A stretch of 64,000 nt of DNA. Source: an uncultured Pseudomonadota bacterium. Its GTDB lineage: Bacteria; Pseudomonadota; Gammaproteobacteria; Burkholderiales; Thiobacillaceae. A model generated the notes under the pieces. The model was not told the DNA's origin. It ran no database searches and worked only from the letters and a program-made list of their open reading frames with translations. Positions 1 to 9,908 of the stretch are shown here, one piece after another; within the stretch, counting starts at the first letter, position 1; every line of letters begins with the position of its first letter. The stretch covers positions 1-64,000 of the forward strand of contig CAILNT010000037.1 of the NCBI GenBank assembly GCA_903835655.1, given 5' to 3'. The translations under genes and the position numbers were made by a program.

Positions 1-140
1 GCCGGGGACCTTCAAGCTGGACTTGGCCCTGCCATGCCTCCAATGGACTCCCCCCTTTACCAAAGGGCGGCCGGGGACCTTCAAGCTGGACTTGGCCCTG
101 CCATGCCTCCAATGGACTCCCCCCTTTACCAAAGGGGGGC
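1..140. repeat. Tandem 69-bp direct repeat (about 2 copies visible) with palindromic core ccccctttaccaaaggggg
   Basis: gccggggaccttcaagctggacttggccctgccatgcctccaatggactcccccctttaccaaaggg starts at 1 and again at 70. 69 bp = 23 codons, so the gshB frame is kept. Confidence 0.9.
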
Positions 141-933
141 GGGGGGGGATTTGGCCGGGGCTGGCTGGTTCGAGCGTGGCGACACGGCCTGGCTGGATCT
201 GGCCTGGTTCGACGCGGTCATCATGCGCACCGACCCCCCCTTCGACCAAGCCTATCTCTACGCCACCTGGCTGCTGGAAATGGCCGAACGCCTGGGCGCG
301 CGGGTATTCAACCGACCCCGGGCACTACGCGATTTCAACGAAAAACTGGCGATCGCGCGCTTTCCCCAGTTCATCGCCCCCACACTGGTGACCTGCCACG
401 CCGATCTGATCCGGGCGTTCCTCGCCGAACAAGGCGACATCATCGTGAAACCCCTGAACGCGATGGGGGGCGCCTCGGTGTTCCGTTTGCGCCCCGAGGA
501 TGCCAACCTGGGCGCGATCCTGGAGACCATCACCCATTACGGCCATGAAACCGTGATGGCGCAACGCTATCTCCCCGAGATCAGGGAGGGCGACAAACGC
601 ATCCTGCTGATCGCCGGCGAGGCCGTGCCCCATTGTCTGGCGCGGATTCCGGCCGAAGGCGAAACCCGAGGCAACCTGGCTGCCGGCGGCACCGGCGTAG
701 CGCACCCCTTGTCGCCGCGCGACCGGGAAATCGCCAGCACCCTGGGGCCGGAACTGAAAGCCGCCGGCCTGCTGCTGGTCGGGCTGGACGTGATCGGCGA
801 CTGCCTCACCGAGGTGAACGTCACCAGCCCCACCTGTTTCCAGGAAATCACCCAGCAGACCGGCTTCGACGTGGCAGGAATGTTCATGGACGCGCTGGAG
901 CAAGAGGTCGGCCGTGCGCTGCGAATCGGGTAG
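1..933 (+). CDS. gshB: Glutathione synthase, 5'-truncated by window edge, with an in-frame repeat insertion near its visible N-terminus
   Basis: Frame open from base 1. Translation from about residue 55 on matches GshB ([86 protein letters not shown]). Confidence 0.9.
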   Translation, partial: AGDLQAGLGPAMPPMDSPLYQRAAGDLQAGLGPAMPPMDSPLYQRGAGGDLAGAGWFERGDTAWLDLAWFDAVIMRTDPPFDQAYLYATWLLEMAERLGARVFNRPRALRDFNEKLAIARFPQFIAPTLVTCHADLIRAFLAEQGDIIVKPLNAMGGASVFRLRPEDANLGAILETITHYGHETVMAQRYLPEIREGDKRILLIAGEAVPHCLARIPAEGETRGNLAAGGTGVAHPLSPRDREIASTLGPELKAAGLLLVGLDVIGDCLTEVNVTSPTCFQEITQQTGFDVAGMFMDALEQEVGRALRIG

Positions 934-1000
934 GGTGCTGGAACGTCGGGTTACGGCGCGAAATGATGCGCCTAAACCAGGCCACACATGGGTCCGGCAT

Positions 1001-2032
1001 ATGTTGCTGGCTGCTCTGGCGCTGTTCCTCCTTTCCGGCTGTGGCGAGCGCCTGCATAAACAGCAATCCTATGTGTTCGGCACCCTGGTGGAAATCACCA
1101 TCTACGGCGAGAGCGAGGACCATGCGCGGCAGGCGTCCGACCGGGTGCTGCGCGAATTCGACAGGATGCACCATGAACTCCACGCGTGGGAGCCGGGGCC
1201 GCTGAACAGCCTCAACGAGCGGATCGCAAAGGCGACACTGCACAAGCCCGCACGCGCGACCTTGAGCCCGGAGCTGGCCGCCATGCTGGTCGACGCCACT
1301 CGCTTGTCTGTGCGGGCCGAAGGCCTGTTCAATCCCGCGATCGGCAACCTGGTGCGGCTTTGGGGCTTCCATTCCGACACCTTCGTGCCGCGCAGGCCGG
1401 GTCCGCAGGACATCCAGCGCCTGGTGCAAGGGCATCCGAGCATGGAGGACCTGAAGATCGACGGGCTCCGAATGGAATGCGCCAATCCAGCGGTGCGGTT
1501 GGATCTGGGCGGCTATGCCAAGGGCTATGCCCTCGACGTGGCCGGGGCCATGTTGAAGCGCCAGGGGGTGAACAACGCCCTGATCAACATCGGCGGAAAC
1601 ATCCTGGCCCTGGGAAAGAAGGGCAGTTCGGCCTGGAGGGTGGGCATCCAGCATCCGCGCCACGCCGGCGCCCTGGCCTCCCTGGAACTGCATGACGGGG
1701 AAGCCATCGGCACCTCCGGAGACTATCAGCGTTACTTCGAGCTGGACGGCAAGCGATACTGCCACCTGATCGACCCGCGCACCGGCTGGCCGGCGAACCA
1801 GGCCGAGGCGGTGACGATCCTCGCCCACGGGCCTCGTGCCGGAACCTTGTCGGACGCGCCCAGCAAGCCCCTGTTCATCGCCGGCCCCGCCGGCTGGAGG
1901 CGCATGGCGGAAAAGATGGGCATCCGTGACGCCCTGTTCATCGCCGCCGACGGCCATGTCAGCGCCACCCGCGCCCTGGGTGAGCGCCTCCTCTGGGAGA
2001 CGCCCGCGCCCGCCGTGAGCCTGGTCGAGTAG
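1001..2032 (+). CDS. apbE: FAD:protein FMN transferase (ApbE family lipoprotein)
   Basis: Lipobox LLSGC; FGTLVEITIYGES, RLDLGGYAKGYALD, ALINIGGNILALG, GTSGDYQRYFELDGKRYCHLIDPRTG. Confidence 0.9.
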   Translation: MLLAALALFLLSGCGERLHKQQSYVFGTLVEITIYGESEDHARQASDRVLREFDRMHHELHAWEPGPLNSLNERIAKATLHKPARATLSPELAAMLVDATRLSVRAEGLFNPAIGNLVRLWGFHSDTFVPRRPGPQDIQRLVQGHPSMEDLKIDGLRMECANPAVRLDLGGYAKGYALDVAGAMLKRQGVNNALINIGGNILALGKKGSSAWRVGIQHPRHAGALASLELHDGEAIGTSGDYQRYFELDGKRYCHLIDPRTGWPANQAEAVTILAHGPRAGTLSDAPSKPLFIAGPAGWRRMAEKMGIRDALFIAADGHVSATRALGERLLWETPAPAVSLVE

Positions 2033-2065
2033 GCTTGGCCTTTCCGCCTATAGTGGTTTGTATTC

Positions 2066-2623
2066 GTGTCGGAGGAAGGGGCCGGCATGTATTCCTGGAA
2101 AACGCACTTCGTCGTCCTGGCCGACTACCAGCACTGGGCCAATGAAGCGCTGTTCGCCTGTCTGGATCGCCTTCGGGAAGAGGTCATCGCCAGCGATCAG
2201 TGCCTGCCTTACACGAGCATCCACCATACGCTCGACCACCTGCTCCTGGTCGGCCAGGTCTGGCATGCGCGCCTGCAAGGCCTGCACTGGGAAGCGAACT
2301 ACCGGGTGATCCACCACCCCGATTTCCGCGAGCTGAAACAAGCCTTGCGGCGCGAGGCGCGCCAACTGCAAGGCTGGCTGGAGGCGGCACCGGACACGCG
2401 CTTTCAGACGAAGATTCATTACGTCGGCGGCGGCTTGCCGAAAGACGTGTGGGTCCGGGACGCGCTGACGCATCTGTTCACCCGGTATGCCCACCACCGT
2501 GGCCAGGTTTCGGCGGTCGTCACCCGTCTGGGCGGCCCGGCTGCGGATATGGATTTCCTCCGCTACCGGCGCGAAATGGACAAGGTGCTGGCCGAGACAG
2601 GGAGCCCGTCGCGGGCCGATTGA
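2066..2623 (+). CDS. DinB family protein
   Basis: LADYQHWANEALF, IHHTLDHLLLVGQVWHARL, LTHLFTRYAHHRGQVSAVVTRLG, typical of DinB/DfsB metal-binding proteins. Start could be 2087. Confidence 0.8.
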   Translation: MSEEGAGMYSWKTHFVVLADYQHWANEALFACLDRLREEVIASDQCLPYTSIHHTLDHLLLVGQVWHARLQGLHWEANYRVIHHPDFRELKQALRREARQLQGWLEAAPDTRFQTKIHYVGGGLPKDVWVRDALTHLFTRYAHHRGQVSAVVTRLGGPAADMDFLRYRREMDKVLAETGSPSRAD

Positions 2624-2655
2624 TCCGGTCGAGAGGCCGCTGCGGGACGCCGCAC

Positions 2656-3192
2656 CTATCGGCGAGGCAGCGCTTCGTGCACGGCCAGCAAGGGTCCGAG
2701 CAGCGCTTCCAGTCGACCCGCATGCACTTGGCCGGCGATGCGCTCGCGAACCCGACCATCGCGATCGATCACGAAGGACAAAGGCATCCTGTTTACCCCG
2801 CCGAAGGCCTGTACTATGAGCGGCGTGGCTAACGGCGCCGGGAAGCTGTATCCCTGGGTGCGCATGAAATCGTCCACCTCGCCCTGGGTTTTATCCAGGC
2901 TGTAGGCGACAATCTCCAGTCCGCGCGCACGGTTGGCCTGGTAGTACGCCTGCATGGCCGGCATTTCGTGGCGGCAGTAAGGGCACCAGGTGGCCCAGAA
3001 GTTCACCAGGACCACCTTGCCGCGCAGGTCGGAAAGCAGTTTTCCAGACTGGATCGGGACCGCCGGCGCCGGCTGGTTCTGTTCCGTCACCCAGGCCGGG
3101 GGGCGGAACCACAGGTAAGCGATCAGCCCGAACAGGATCCATGTCGACGGGCTGGGTTGCAGTTTTTTGAGGAAGTCCCTTGTCATCATCAT
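2656..3192 (-). CDS. TlpA-like thioredoxin-fold protein disulfide reductase, membrane anchored
   Basis: N-terminal TM segment, then VVLVNFWATWCPYCRHEMPAMQAYY with CxxC. Confidence 0.88.
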   Translation of the reverse strand: MMMTRDFLKKLQPSPSTWILFGLIAYLWFRPPAWVTEQNQPAPAVPIQSGKLLSDLRGKVVLVNFWATWCPYCRHEMPAMQAYYQANRARGLEIVAYSLDKTQGEVDDFMRTQGYSFPAPLATPLIVQAFGGVNRMPLSFVIDRDGRVRERIAGQVHAGRLEALLGPLLAVHEALPRR

Positions 3193-4592
3193 CCAACTCC
3201 GATCGTCCCAAAATCACGCTCAAACGGCCCGCCGAAGCCCCAGCACCCGACGCGGCCGCATCCAAGTTCCGGCCCAAGCTGGGCGACCGTCGCGCCGGCC
3301 GGCCGCGCCCGGTCGAACCCGTTTCCGGGCAGCAGGATAAACCGCCTGCGAAACCGCGCAAGCCGAGACCGCAAGCCGAGCCCTCGCACACCGACCGCCC
3401 GGAGCGTTCCGCGTCTGGCAAGCCGCGCCGTTCGCCCCCCCCCGTCACGACGACCCGGCACCGCTTTTTCGTCTCCTGCCCGCGCGGCATGGAAGAGCAA
3501 CTGGCGCGGGAACTGGCGGAAATCGGCGCAGGGGACCAGATGCCCGCGCACGGTGGAGTCACCTTCCTGGGCGACATGGTGTTGGCCTGGAAGGTGAACC
3601 TCTGGAGCCGCCTGGGGATACGCGTGCTCTGGCAGGTGATCGAAGGACGTTATCGCACGGAGGACGACCTCTTCGAAGCCGCGATGAGCGTCGACTGGCC
3701 CGGTTTGTTCGATGTCACGCGCAGCATCGCCGTGACCACCGTGGGCAAGTCCAGCCCGCTGAAGAGTCTCAACTTCGTCACCCTGCGCATCAAGGATGCG
3801 GTCTGTGACCGTTTCCGCGCCGTCTGCGGCGAACGCCCCAGCGTGGATACCCACGAACCACAAGTGCACCTCACGCTGTTCCTGGCCGAGGAGCGCTTCA
3901 CCCTCTACCTGGATCTTTCCGGGACTCCGCTCAACCGACGCGGATACCGCGTCGAAGCCGCCGCGGCCCCCCTCAACGAAAATCTCGCGGCTGGCCTCCT
4001 GAAACTGGCTGGCTGGACCCCGAATATCCCGCTCTATGACCCGATGATGGGGGGCGGCACCATCCTGCTCGAAGCCGCCCTGATTGCGCTCAACATCGCG
4101 CCCGGCCTGAAACGCCACTTCGCCTTCGAAAATCTGGCCAACTTCGACATGATCGAATGGCAACGCCTGCGCAAGAACGCCCAGGCGGAGGCGCGGGAGG
4201 CGCACCCGCTCCCCATTTTCGGCTCCGACAGCGATCCGCTGATGGTCCGCGCCGCCGGACTCAACCTGAAAGCCGCCGGCGTATTCGACTGCGTGCGCCT
4301 GATGGAAGCCGATTTCCTCAACGTCGACCCGCCCACCGAAACCGGCCTCATCGTCAGCAACCCGCCCTACGGCGTGCGCCTGGGTAGCGAGGACGATCTG
4401 GCCGCCTTCTACCATGCGATCGGTGACAACCTGAAGCAGCATTTTCCCGGCTGGACGGCGTGCTTCATTTCCGGCGATCCCGAGTTCGCGCGCGCCATCG
4501 GCCTCAAGGCCAGCCGCCGCACGCCCCTGTTCAACGGCCCGCTGGAGTGCCGACTGTTCGAATATCAACTGGTGGCCGGCAGCAATCGTTAA
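3180..4592 (+). CDS. THUMP domain-containing class I SAM-dependent rRNA methyltransferase (RlmL N-terminal-like)
   Basis: HRFFVSCPRGMEEQLARELAEIGA, VDTHEPQVHLTLF, LSGTPLNRRGYR, YDPMMGGGTILLEAAL, LIVSNPPYGVRL. Called start at 3180 is TTG; true start uncertain. Confidence 0.88.
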   Translation: MSSSSNSDRPKITLKRPAEAPAPDAAASKFRPKLGDRRAGRPRPVEPVSGQQDKPPAKPRKPRPQAEPSHTDRPERSASGKPRRSPPPVTTTRHRFFVSCPRGMEEQLARELAEIGAGDQMPAHGGVTFLGDMVLAWKVNLWSRLGIRVLWQVIEGRYRTEDDLFEAAMSVDWPGLFDVTRSIAVTTVGKSSPLKSLNFVTLRIKDAVCDRFRAVCGERPSVDTHEPQVHLTLFLAEERFTLYLDLSGTPLNRRGYRVEAAAAPLNENLAAGLLKLAGWTPNIPLYDPMMGGGTILLEAALIALNIAPGLKRHFAFENLANFDMIEWQRLRKNAQAEAREAHPLPIFGSDSDPLMVRAAGLNLKAAGVFDCVRLMEADFLNVDPPTETGLIVSNPPYGVRLGSEDDLAAFYHAIGDNLKQHFPGWTACFISGDPEFARAIGLKASRRTPLFNGPLECRLFEYQLVAGSNR

Positions 4593-4663
4593 CCCGCGGT
4601 TCCCCCCCGCCGCTTCGAAGCGCATGATGCGGGGGCCTCCCATGTATCCCGAGCTTCACCTCC

Positions 4664-5377
4664 ATGAACAGATTGCCGATCTCCCCTGCGCGCATATCCG
4701 AAACCCTGCACCGCCTGGCCTATTTTCAGTCCTGGCCCGATGCGGCCCTGGAACACCTGGCGGCCGGGTCCAAGATCATCACCTTGCCCAAACATGGCGC
4801 GATGGCGCAGAAGAATGAGCGCCTCGAGTTCCTGTATGTGGTGGTGAGCGGACTGATCCGGGTATTCATCCCGCTGCCGAACAACATGGAGCGCGTGGTT
4901 TCCCTGGTCGGGCCGGGGGAAAGCCTGGGCGAAGCCTGTCTGGTCCTCGACGAGGTCTGTCCCTACCACGCCGTCGCCGGCAAGGACAGCCACCTCCTGG
5001 CCATTGACGCCATGGTCTTCCGCCGCGAACTGGGCAAGGATATCGCGCTCACGCGGCAGGCGCTGGAAATGGTGTCGCGGCGCTTCATGGAGAACCTGCG
5101 CGACACCGAAATCTGCGCCCAGCGATCCAGTGTGCTGCGGGTGGCCAGCTATCTCCTGCTGCACCGTCCCACGCCGGAAGACATCAGCTTCACCTTCCAG
5201 TTGCCTGCCCGCAAGCAGGACGTCGCCGCCAAACTAGGATTGACCCAGGAAACCCTGTCGCGCGTGCTCGGGTTTCTCGACAAGCAAGGGCTGATCCAGG
5301 TGAATGCCGGCAAGATTCGAATCGAGGACGCACCCAGGCTGGCGCAAATCACGACGATGAAAAACTGCAACGACTAG
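4664..5377 (+). CDS. Crp/Fnr family transcriptional regulator
   Basis: Cyclic-nucleotide-binding-like domain plus HTH (RKQDVAAKLGLTQETLSRVLGFLDKQGLI). No FNR-type N-terminal Cys cluster. Confidence 0.88.
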   Translation: MNRLPISPARISETLHRLAYFQSWPDAALEHLAAGSKIITLPKHGAMAQKNERLEFLYVVVSGLIRVFIPLPNNMERVVSLVGPGESLGEACLVLDEVCPYHAVAGKDSHLLAIDAMVFRRELGKDIALTRQALEMVSRRFMENLRDTEICAQRSSVLRVASYLLLHRPTPEDISFTFQLPARKQDVAAKLGLTQETLSRVLGFLDKQGLIQVNAGKIRIEDAPRLAQITTMKNCND

Positions 5378-5394
5378 GGGACTGCTGAACGATT

Positions 5395-5445
5395 CGTATC
5401 GCGGGCAAGCCTGCTCCTACAAGCCCTTGTTTTTGCGGGAGCGGG
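5395..5445. repeat. REP-like element (gcgggcaagcctgctcctacaag...)
   Basis: Shares gcgggcaagcctgc with the element at 25488-25545; intergenic. Confidence 0.5.
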
Positions 5446-5535
5446 GGCCCGTGAGGACATCCACGCCGACAGCGACGTGGATGTCCTGGTCGGAAGCGTC
5501 CCCGACGCAGTACCCGATTTCACCGACCATATTCA
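5429..5535 (+). pseudogene. Fragment of an MNT/NTP_transf_2-type nucleotidyltransferase
   Basis: Frame read by hand: VFAGAGAREDIHADSDVDVLVGSVPDAVPDF, resembling the MNT signature FGSRARGDxxxxSDxDLLV, with no intact ORF around it. Confidence 0.5.
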
Positions 5536-5536
5536 C

Positions 5537-5580
5537 CCCCTCCCCTTCAAGGGGCCGGGGTGGGGATGGCGCTTTACCCG
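5537..5580. repeat. Intergenic palindromic repeat (ccccctccccttcaaggggccggggtgggg)
   Basis: Same style as the element at 30861-30900 (ccccctctccccagggagacgggttggggtgag). Confidence 0.5.
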
Positions 5581-5664
5581 GCCCTCCCTCGGGCTCCGGT
5601 AATTTTGACTGACATCAACGAAGCACCAGGGTAATTCATTCCAGTCGATAGACCGGTATATCCT

Positions 5665-5853
5665 GCACGTCCAAGTCGTTCGTCGGCCCGTCCCAAGAAC
5701 GACCTGGGCATGACGACCGCCGTGGATAAGTGGGGGAGAACGCCACACCACAGCGATGGGCTGATCCACGGGTCACCCATGTTACGCAGCAAACCGGTTT
5801 CTGTATGGAGGAGACTTGGTTCCAAACGCCCCGATTCATTCGGGGCGTTTTTC
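5665..5853 (+). ncRNA. Candidate structured small RNA ending at an intrinsic terminator
   Basis: Complementary segments ccaagtc (5671-5677)/gacttgg (5813-5819), gtcgttc (5675-5681)/gaacgac (5697-5703), ccgtggat (5720-5727)/atccacgg (5764-5771), then terminator 5825-5852. No plausible CDS. Confidence 0.4.
5825..5852 (+). terminator. Intrinsic terminator (10-bp stem, T-run on + strand)
   Basis: aacgccccga-ttcat-tcggggcgtttttc. Confidence 0.8.
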
Positions 5854-5860
5854 ATGCCTG

Positions 5861-7255
5861 TCACCGCGCTTTGAACAGCGCCAACGTTTCCAGCCTCGCG
5901 TGGGCATGGTCGACGATCGGGAGCGGGTAGTCGCGGCCTATGCGCGTGCCACAAGCGGCCTGCTGCGCCGCGCTCATCTTCCAGGGCGCGTGGAGGAAAG
6001 GCAGAGGCACTTGCGCCAGTTCGGGGAGCTGGCTGCGGATGAAATCCCCTTGCGGGTCGTATCGTTGCGACTGGGTGACCGGGTTGAAGATGCGGAACCA
6101 GGGCTGCGCGTCCGTGCCCACGCCCGCGCTCCACTGCCAGCCGCCGACATTGGCGGCCTGATCGTAGTCGAGCAACTTCGCCGCGAAATGGCGTTCGCCC
6201 AGACGCCAGTCCACGAGCAGATCCTTCACCAGGAAGCTGGCGGCGATCATGCGCAGGCGGTTGTGCATGAAACCGGTCTGTTCGAGCTGGCGTAGCGCGG
6301 CATCGACCAGGGGATAACCGGTGCGCGCCTCGCACCAGGCGGTGAAATGGCCAGGCGGGTTGGGCCAGGCCAGGCCGGCGAATTTCTGCTGGAAGGCCAG
6401 CGTTGCAGTCTGTGGATGGTGCCACAACAGCGTCTGATAAAAATCGCGCCAGATCAGCTCGGACAGCCAGCTCGCCCCAGACTCGCCCTGGTCCCGGGCG
6501 TAGCGGACCAGCTCGCGCAGGGAAATCGTGCCGAACCGCAGATGTACGGAGAGGCCCGAGGTGGCGTCCCAAGCCGGATAGTCGCGGCGTTCGTGGTATT
6601 GGGTGATGCGCGGGCGAAACGCGGAGAACGCAACTCTGGCGCCGGACTCACCCGGGCGGATGCGCAGGCCGCCGGGATGGAAGCCGAGCGCTTCCAGGCT
6701 GGGCAGATCGGCGGGGCGGGGGACGGCCGCCAGCCCGGTTTCCTCCTGCCCCCAGGCAGCCAGATCGGCCCCGCCCACCTTCGCCAGCCAGGCTCGCTTG
6801 TATGGCGTGAATACGTGAAAGGGCCGGCCCGCGGCGTTGAGGAGTTCATCGCACTCGAAGATCACCTGGTCCTTCACCAGCACCAGGTCGCGGCCGTCCG
6901 CGCGCAAGGCCTCGGCCACCAGTGCGTCGCGGGTGCGGGCCAGGGGCTCGTAATCGCGCGCGGCGAAGACGGCGCCCACCTGCAAGCGCCTGGCGAGTTG
7001 CGGAATCAGCTCGCGCGCGCGGCCGTGCAACACATGCAGTCCGCCGCCGCGGCCTTCCAGGCTGGCGCGCAACTCGGCGACGCTGTGCCAGATGAATTCC
7101 ACACGCCGGTCGCTTCGATCCGCCAGGTCGTCGAGCAGATCGCGGTCGAAGACGAAGACGCAATGCACGCGCAGCGCCGCGGCCAGGGCCTGGTGCAAGG
7201 TGGCGTGATCGGTAATGCGCAGGTCACGGCGAAACCAGAGGAGAGCAGAGTCCAT
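5861..7255 (-). CDS. phrB: Deoxyribodipyrimidine photolyase
   Basis: MDSALLWFRRDLRITDHATLHQAL, WLSELIWRDFYQTLLWHHP, DAALRQLEQTGFMHNRLRMIAASFLVKDLLVDWRLGERHF, GGWQWSAGVGTDAQPWFRIFNP. ATG at 7255. Confidence 0.95.
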   Translation of the reverse strand: MDSALLWFRRDLRITDHATLHQALAAALRVHCVFVFDRDLLDDLADRSDRRVEFIWHSVAELRASLEGRGGGLHVLHGRARELIPQLARRLQVGAVFAARDYEPLARTRDALVAEALRADGRDLVLVKDQVIFECDELLNAAGRPFHVFTPYKRAWLAKVGGADLAAWGQEETGLAAVPRPADLPSLEALGFHPGGLRIRPGESGARVAFSAFRPRITQYHERRDYPAWDATSGLSVHLRFGTISLRELVRYARDQGESGASWLSELIWRDFYQTLLWHHPQTATLAFQQKFAGLAWPNPPGHFTAWCEARTGYPLVDAALRQLEQTGFMHNRLRMIAASFLVKDLLVDWRLGERHFAAKLLDYDQAANVGGWQWSAGVGTDAQPWFRIFNPVTQSQRYDPQGDFIRSQLPELAQVPLPFLHAPWKMSAAQQAACGTRIGRDYPLPIVDHAHARLETLALFKAR

Positions 7256-7344
7256 CCCGCGATGATGGCGCAGAGGCTGGCGAATACCAACACCTGGTTC
7301 ACCAAGGGTAACGCCTACAAGTTCTGATATACGGCGAACCGTGA

Positions 7345-7378
7345 CGGCCCCTCCGGTGCCTGGCGGAGGGGCCGTTTC
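7345..7378 (+). terminator. Intrinsic-terminator-like hairpin
   Basis: cggcccctccg-gtgcctgg-cggaggggccg followed by tttcgcgtttt. Confidence 0.6.
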
Positions 7379-7479
7379 GCGTTTTCCAGCCGCGGCGGCC
7401 GTTGCTCGAGCGAACCCAACGGCCCCCTCTGGCCGTCCTCGGGCAGGGTTACAATCCGCTGCAACAACCGGACGCCCCA

Positions 7480-8040
7480 ATGGACAACGCCAACTTCACA
7501 GACCATTTCCTGATCGCCATGCCCAAGATGATGGACCCCAATTTCGCAGGCACGCTGACCTACATCTGCGATCATGGCGAACAGGGCGCGCTGGGCGTGG
7601 TGGTGAATCGCCCCATCGAGCTCAACCTGGAGAGCCTGTTCAGCCAGATCGGGCTCGAACTCCAGGACGAACACCTGAAGCAAGAGCCGGTGTACTACGG
7701 CGGTCCGGTTCAGGTTGAACGCGGCTTCGTGCTGCACCGGCCGGTGGGCGCCTGGGGCTCCACCTTGTCGGTCAAGGACCGCGTCGGCCTGACCACCTCC
7801 AAGGACATCCTCGAGGCCACGGCCCGCTGCGACGGCCCTGCCGAGATCCTGGTGACCCTGGGCTATGCCGGCTGGGCGCCAGGCCAACTGGAGGACGAAA
7901 TCAAGCAAAACGCATGGCTGACCGTGGCCGCCGATCCTCAGGTGATCTTCGGCTACCCTCCTGCCGCGCGCCTGAACGCCGCCATGCAGCTCCTGGGCAT
8001 CAATTTGTCCATGCTCTCCGAAGAAGCCGGGCACGCATGA
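7480..8040 (+). CDS. yqgE: YqgE/AlgH family protein
   Basis: [74 protein letters not shown]. Confidence 0.93.
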   Translation: MDNANFTDHFLIAMPKMMDPNFAGTLTYICDHGEQGALGVVVNRPIELNLESLFSQIGLELQDEHLKQEPVYYGGPVQVERGFVLHRPVGAWGSTLSVKDRVGLTTSKDILEATARCDGPAEILVTLGYAGWAPGQLEDEIKQNAWLTVAADPQVIFGYPPAARLNAAMQLLGINLSMLSEEAGHA

Positions 8041-8480
8041 ACGGCACCGTCCTGGCCTTCGACTTTGGCACCAAGAAGATCGGTGTCGCGGTCGGCGATT
8101 GGGAAACCCGAATGGCGCATCCCCTGGAAGTCATCCGCGGCGAAGCCAACGATCCACGTTTCGCGCGCATCCAGGCCCTCATCGGGGAATGGCGGCCATG
8201 CCAGCTGGTGGCCGGCCTGCCGCTGTCTCTGGAAGGCGAGGAGCACGACCTGACCCGGCGCGCGCGCCGTTTCGCGCAGCAACTGCACGGCCGCTTCCAT
8301 CTGCCCGTCACCCTGATCGACGAACGTCTCACCTCGGTGGAAGCCGACGCTCGTCTGCGCGAGGCCGGCCTCAACGCCGCCGGGCGCCGCCGGGTAGAGG
8401 ACAGCGTCGCCGCTCAACAAATCCTGCAGGACCACTTCGACCTTGCCGCCCACGACCATGCAACAACTCCCCTCTCCTGA
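8037..8480 (+). CDS. ruvX: Holliday junction resolvase-like RuvX/YqgF
   Basis: [63 protein letters not shown] overlap with yqgE. Confidence 0.93.
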   Translation: MNGTVLAFDFGTKKIGVAVGDWETRMAHPLEVIRGEANDPRFARIQALIGEWRPCQLVAGLPLSLEGEEHDLTRRARRFAQQLHGRFHLPVTLIDERLTSVEADARLREAGLNAAGRRRVEDSVAAQQILQDHFDLAAHDHATTPLS

Positions 8481-8958
8481 CCAACTCATCGCCCGCCTGG
8501 CGGACCGGATTGCCCCCACACTGGGCCCCGATCTCGCCCTGGTCGGCATACACACCGGCGGCGTCTGGGTGATGGACGCCCTGCTCGCCCGCCTGGGACG
8601 CGATCTGCCCAGAGGCGTGCTGGACATCTCCTTCTACCGCGACGATTTCTCCCGCATCGGCCTGCACGCCCAGGTGAAGCCCTCGGGCATCCCCTTCGAC
8701 ATGGAGGGGCGCCGTGTCCTGCTGGTCGACGACGTGCTCCACACCGGCCGCACCATCCGCGCGGCCATGAACGTGCTGTTCGACTACGGTCGCCCGGCGT
8801 CGATCGGCCTGGCGGTGCTGCTCGACCGCGGCGGGCGCGAGATGCCCATCTGCCCGGACTTCGTCGGCGCCCAGATGGAGTTGGCGGAACACGAAAACAT
8901 CGCCCTCACCCGCGGCGAGGACGGCAAGCTCGGCTTCACGCTCGAGAAACGCCCATGA
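8458..8958 (+). CDS. pyrR: PyrR-type phosphoribosyltransferase
   Basis: [74 protein letters not shown]. Confidence 0.92.
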   Translation: MQQLPSPDQLIARLADRIAPTLGPDLALVGIHTGGVWVMDALLARLGRDLPRGVLDISFYRDDFSRIGLHAQVKPSGIPFDMEGRRVLLVDDVLHTGRTIRAAMNVLFDYGRPASIGLAVLLDRGGREMPICPDFVGAQMELAEHENIALTRGEDGKLGFTLEKRP

Positions 8959-9905
8959 GAGACAACCTTCAGCTCACGCCCGACGGCCAACTCAAGCACC
9001 TGTTGACCCTGGATGGTCTGCCGGCGCGCATCCTCACGCAAATCCTGGATACCGCATCTTCCTTCGTCGCGGTGGGCGAGCGCGAGGTGAAGTCGGTGCC
9101 GCTGCTGCGCGGCAAGGCGGTGTTCAACATCTTCTTCGAGAACTCCACCCGCACCCGCACGACCTTCGAGATCGCCGCCAAGCGCCTGTCGGCGGACGTG
9201 GTCAACCTCAACGTCGGCGCCTCCTCGCAGAGCAAGGGCGAGACCCTGCTGGACACCGTGGCCAACCTCGCCGCCATGCACGCCGACATGTTCGTGGTGC
9301 GCCATGCCGCGTCCGGCGCCGCCCACCTGATCGCGCGCCATGTGGCGCCACACATCCACGTCGTGAATGCCGGAGACGGCCGCTGCTCCCACCCCACCCA
9401 GGGCCTGCTCGACATGTTCACCATCCGCCACTTCAAGGGTGGTTTTCATAACCTGCGGGTGGCCATCGTCGGTGACGTCCTGCATTCGCGGGTGGCGCGC
9501 TCGCAGATCCATGCGCTCACCACCCTGGGCTGTCCGCAGGTCCGCGTGATCGCGCCCAAGACCCTGCTGCCGCGCGACGTGAGCAATCTGGGCGTGCACG
9601 TCTATCACGACCTGGCGCAAGGACTGAAAGACGTCGACGTGGTGATGATGTTGCGTCTGCAAAATGAACGCATGCAGGGTGCGCGCCTGCCTTCCGCCGG
9701 CGAGTTTTACAAACATTGGGGCCTGACCGCGGAAAAATTGCGCCACGCCAAGCCCGACGCCATCGTCATGCACCCCGGACCGATGAACCGTGGCGTGGAA
9801 ATCGACTCCGAAGTGGCCGATGGCCCGCAATCGGTGATCCTGGCCCAGGTCACCTTCGGCATCGCCGTGCGCATGGCAGTGATGAGCCTGTTGGCGGGGA
9901 ATTGA
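8955..9905 (+). CDS. pyrB: Aspartate carbamoyltransferase catalytic subunit
   Basis: [64 protein letters not shown]. Confidence 0.96.
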   Translation: MRDNLQLTPDGQLKHLLTLDGLPARILTQILDTASSFVAVGEREVKSVPLLRGKAVFNIFFENSTRTRTTFEIAAKRLSADVVNLNVGASSQSKGETLLDTVANLAAMHADMFVVRHAASGAAHLIARHVAPHIHVVNAGDGRCSHPTQGLLDMFTIRHFKGGFHNLRVAIVGDVLHSRVARSQIHALTTLGCPQVRVIAPKTLLPRDVSNLGVHVYHDLAQGLKDVDVVMMLRLQNERMQGARLPSAGEFYKHWGLTAEKLRHAKPDAIVMHPGPMNRGVEIDSEVADGPQSVILAQVTFGIAVRMAVMSLLAGN

Positions 9906-9908
9906 ACC

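Noticed and set aside
3189-4643. 484-aa minus-strand ORF antisense to the THUMP methyltransferase
   Set aside because: Antisense shadow ORF; the sense frame has clear methyltransferase motifs.
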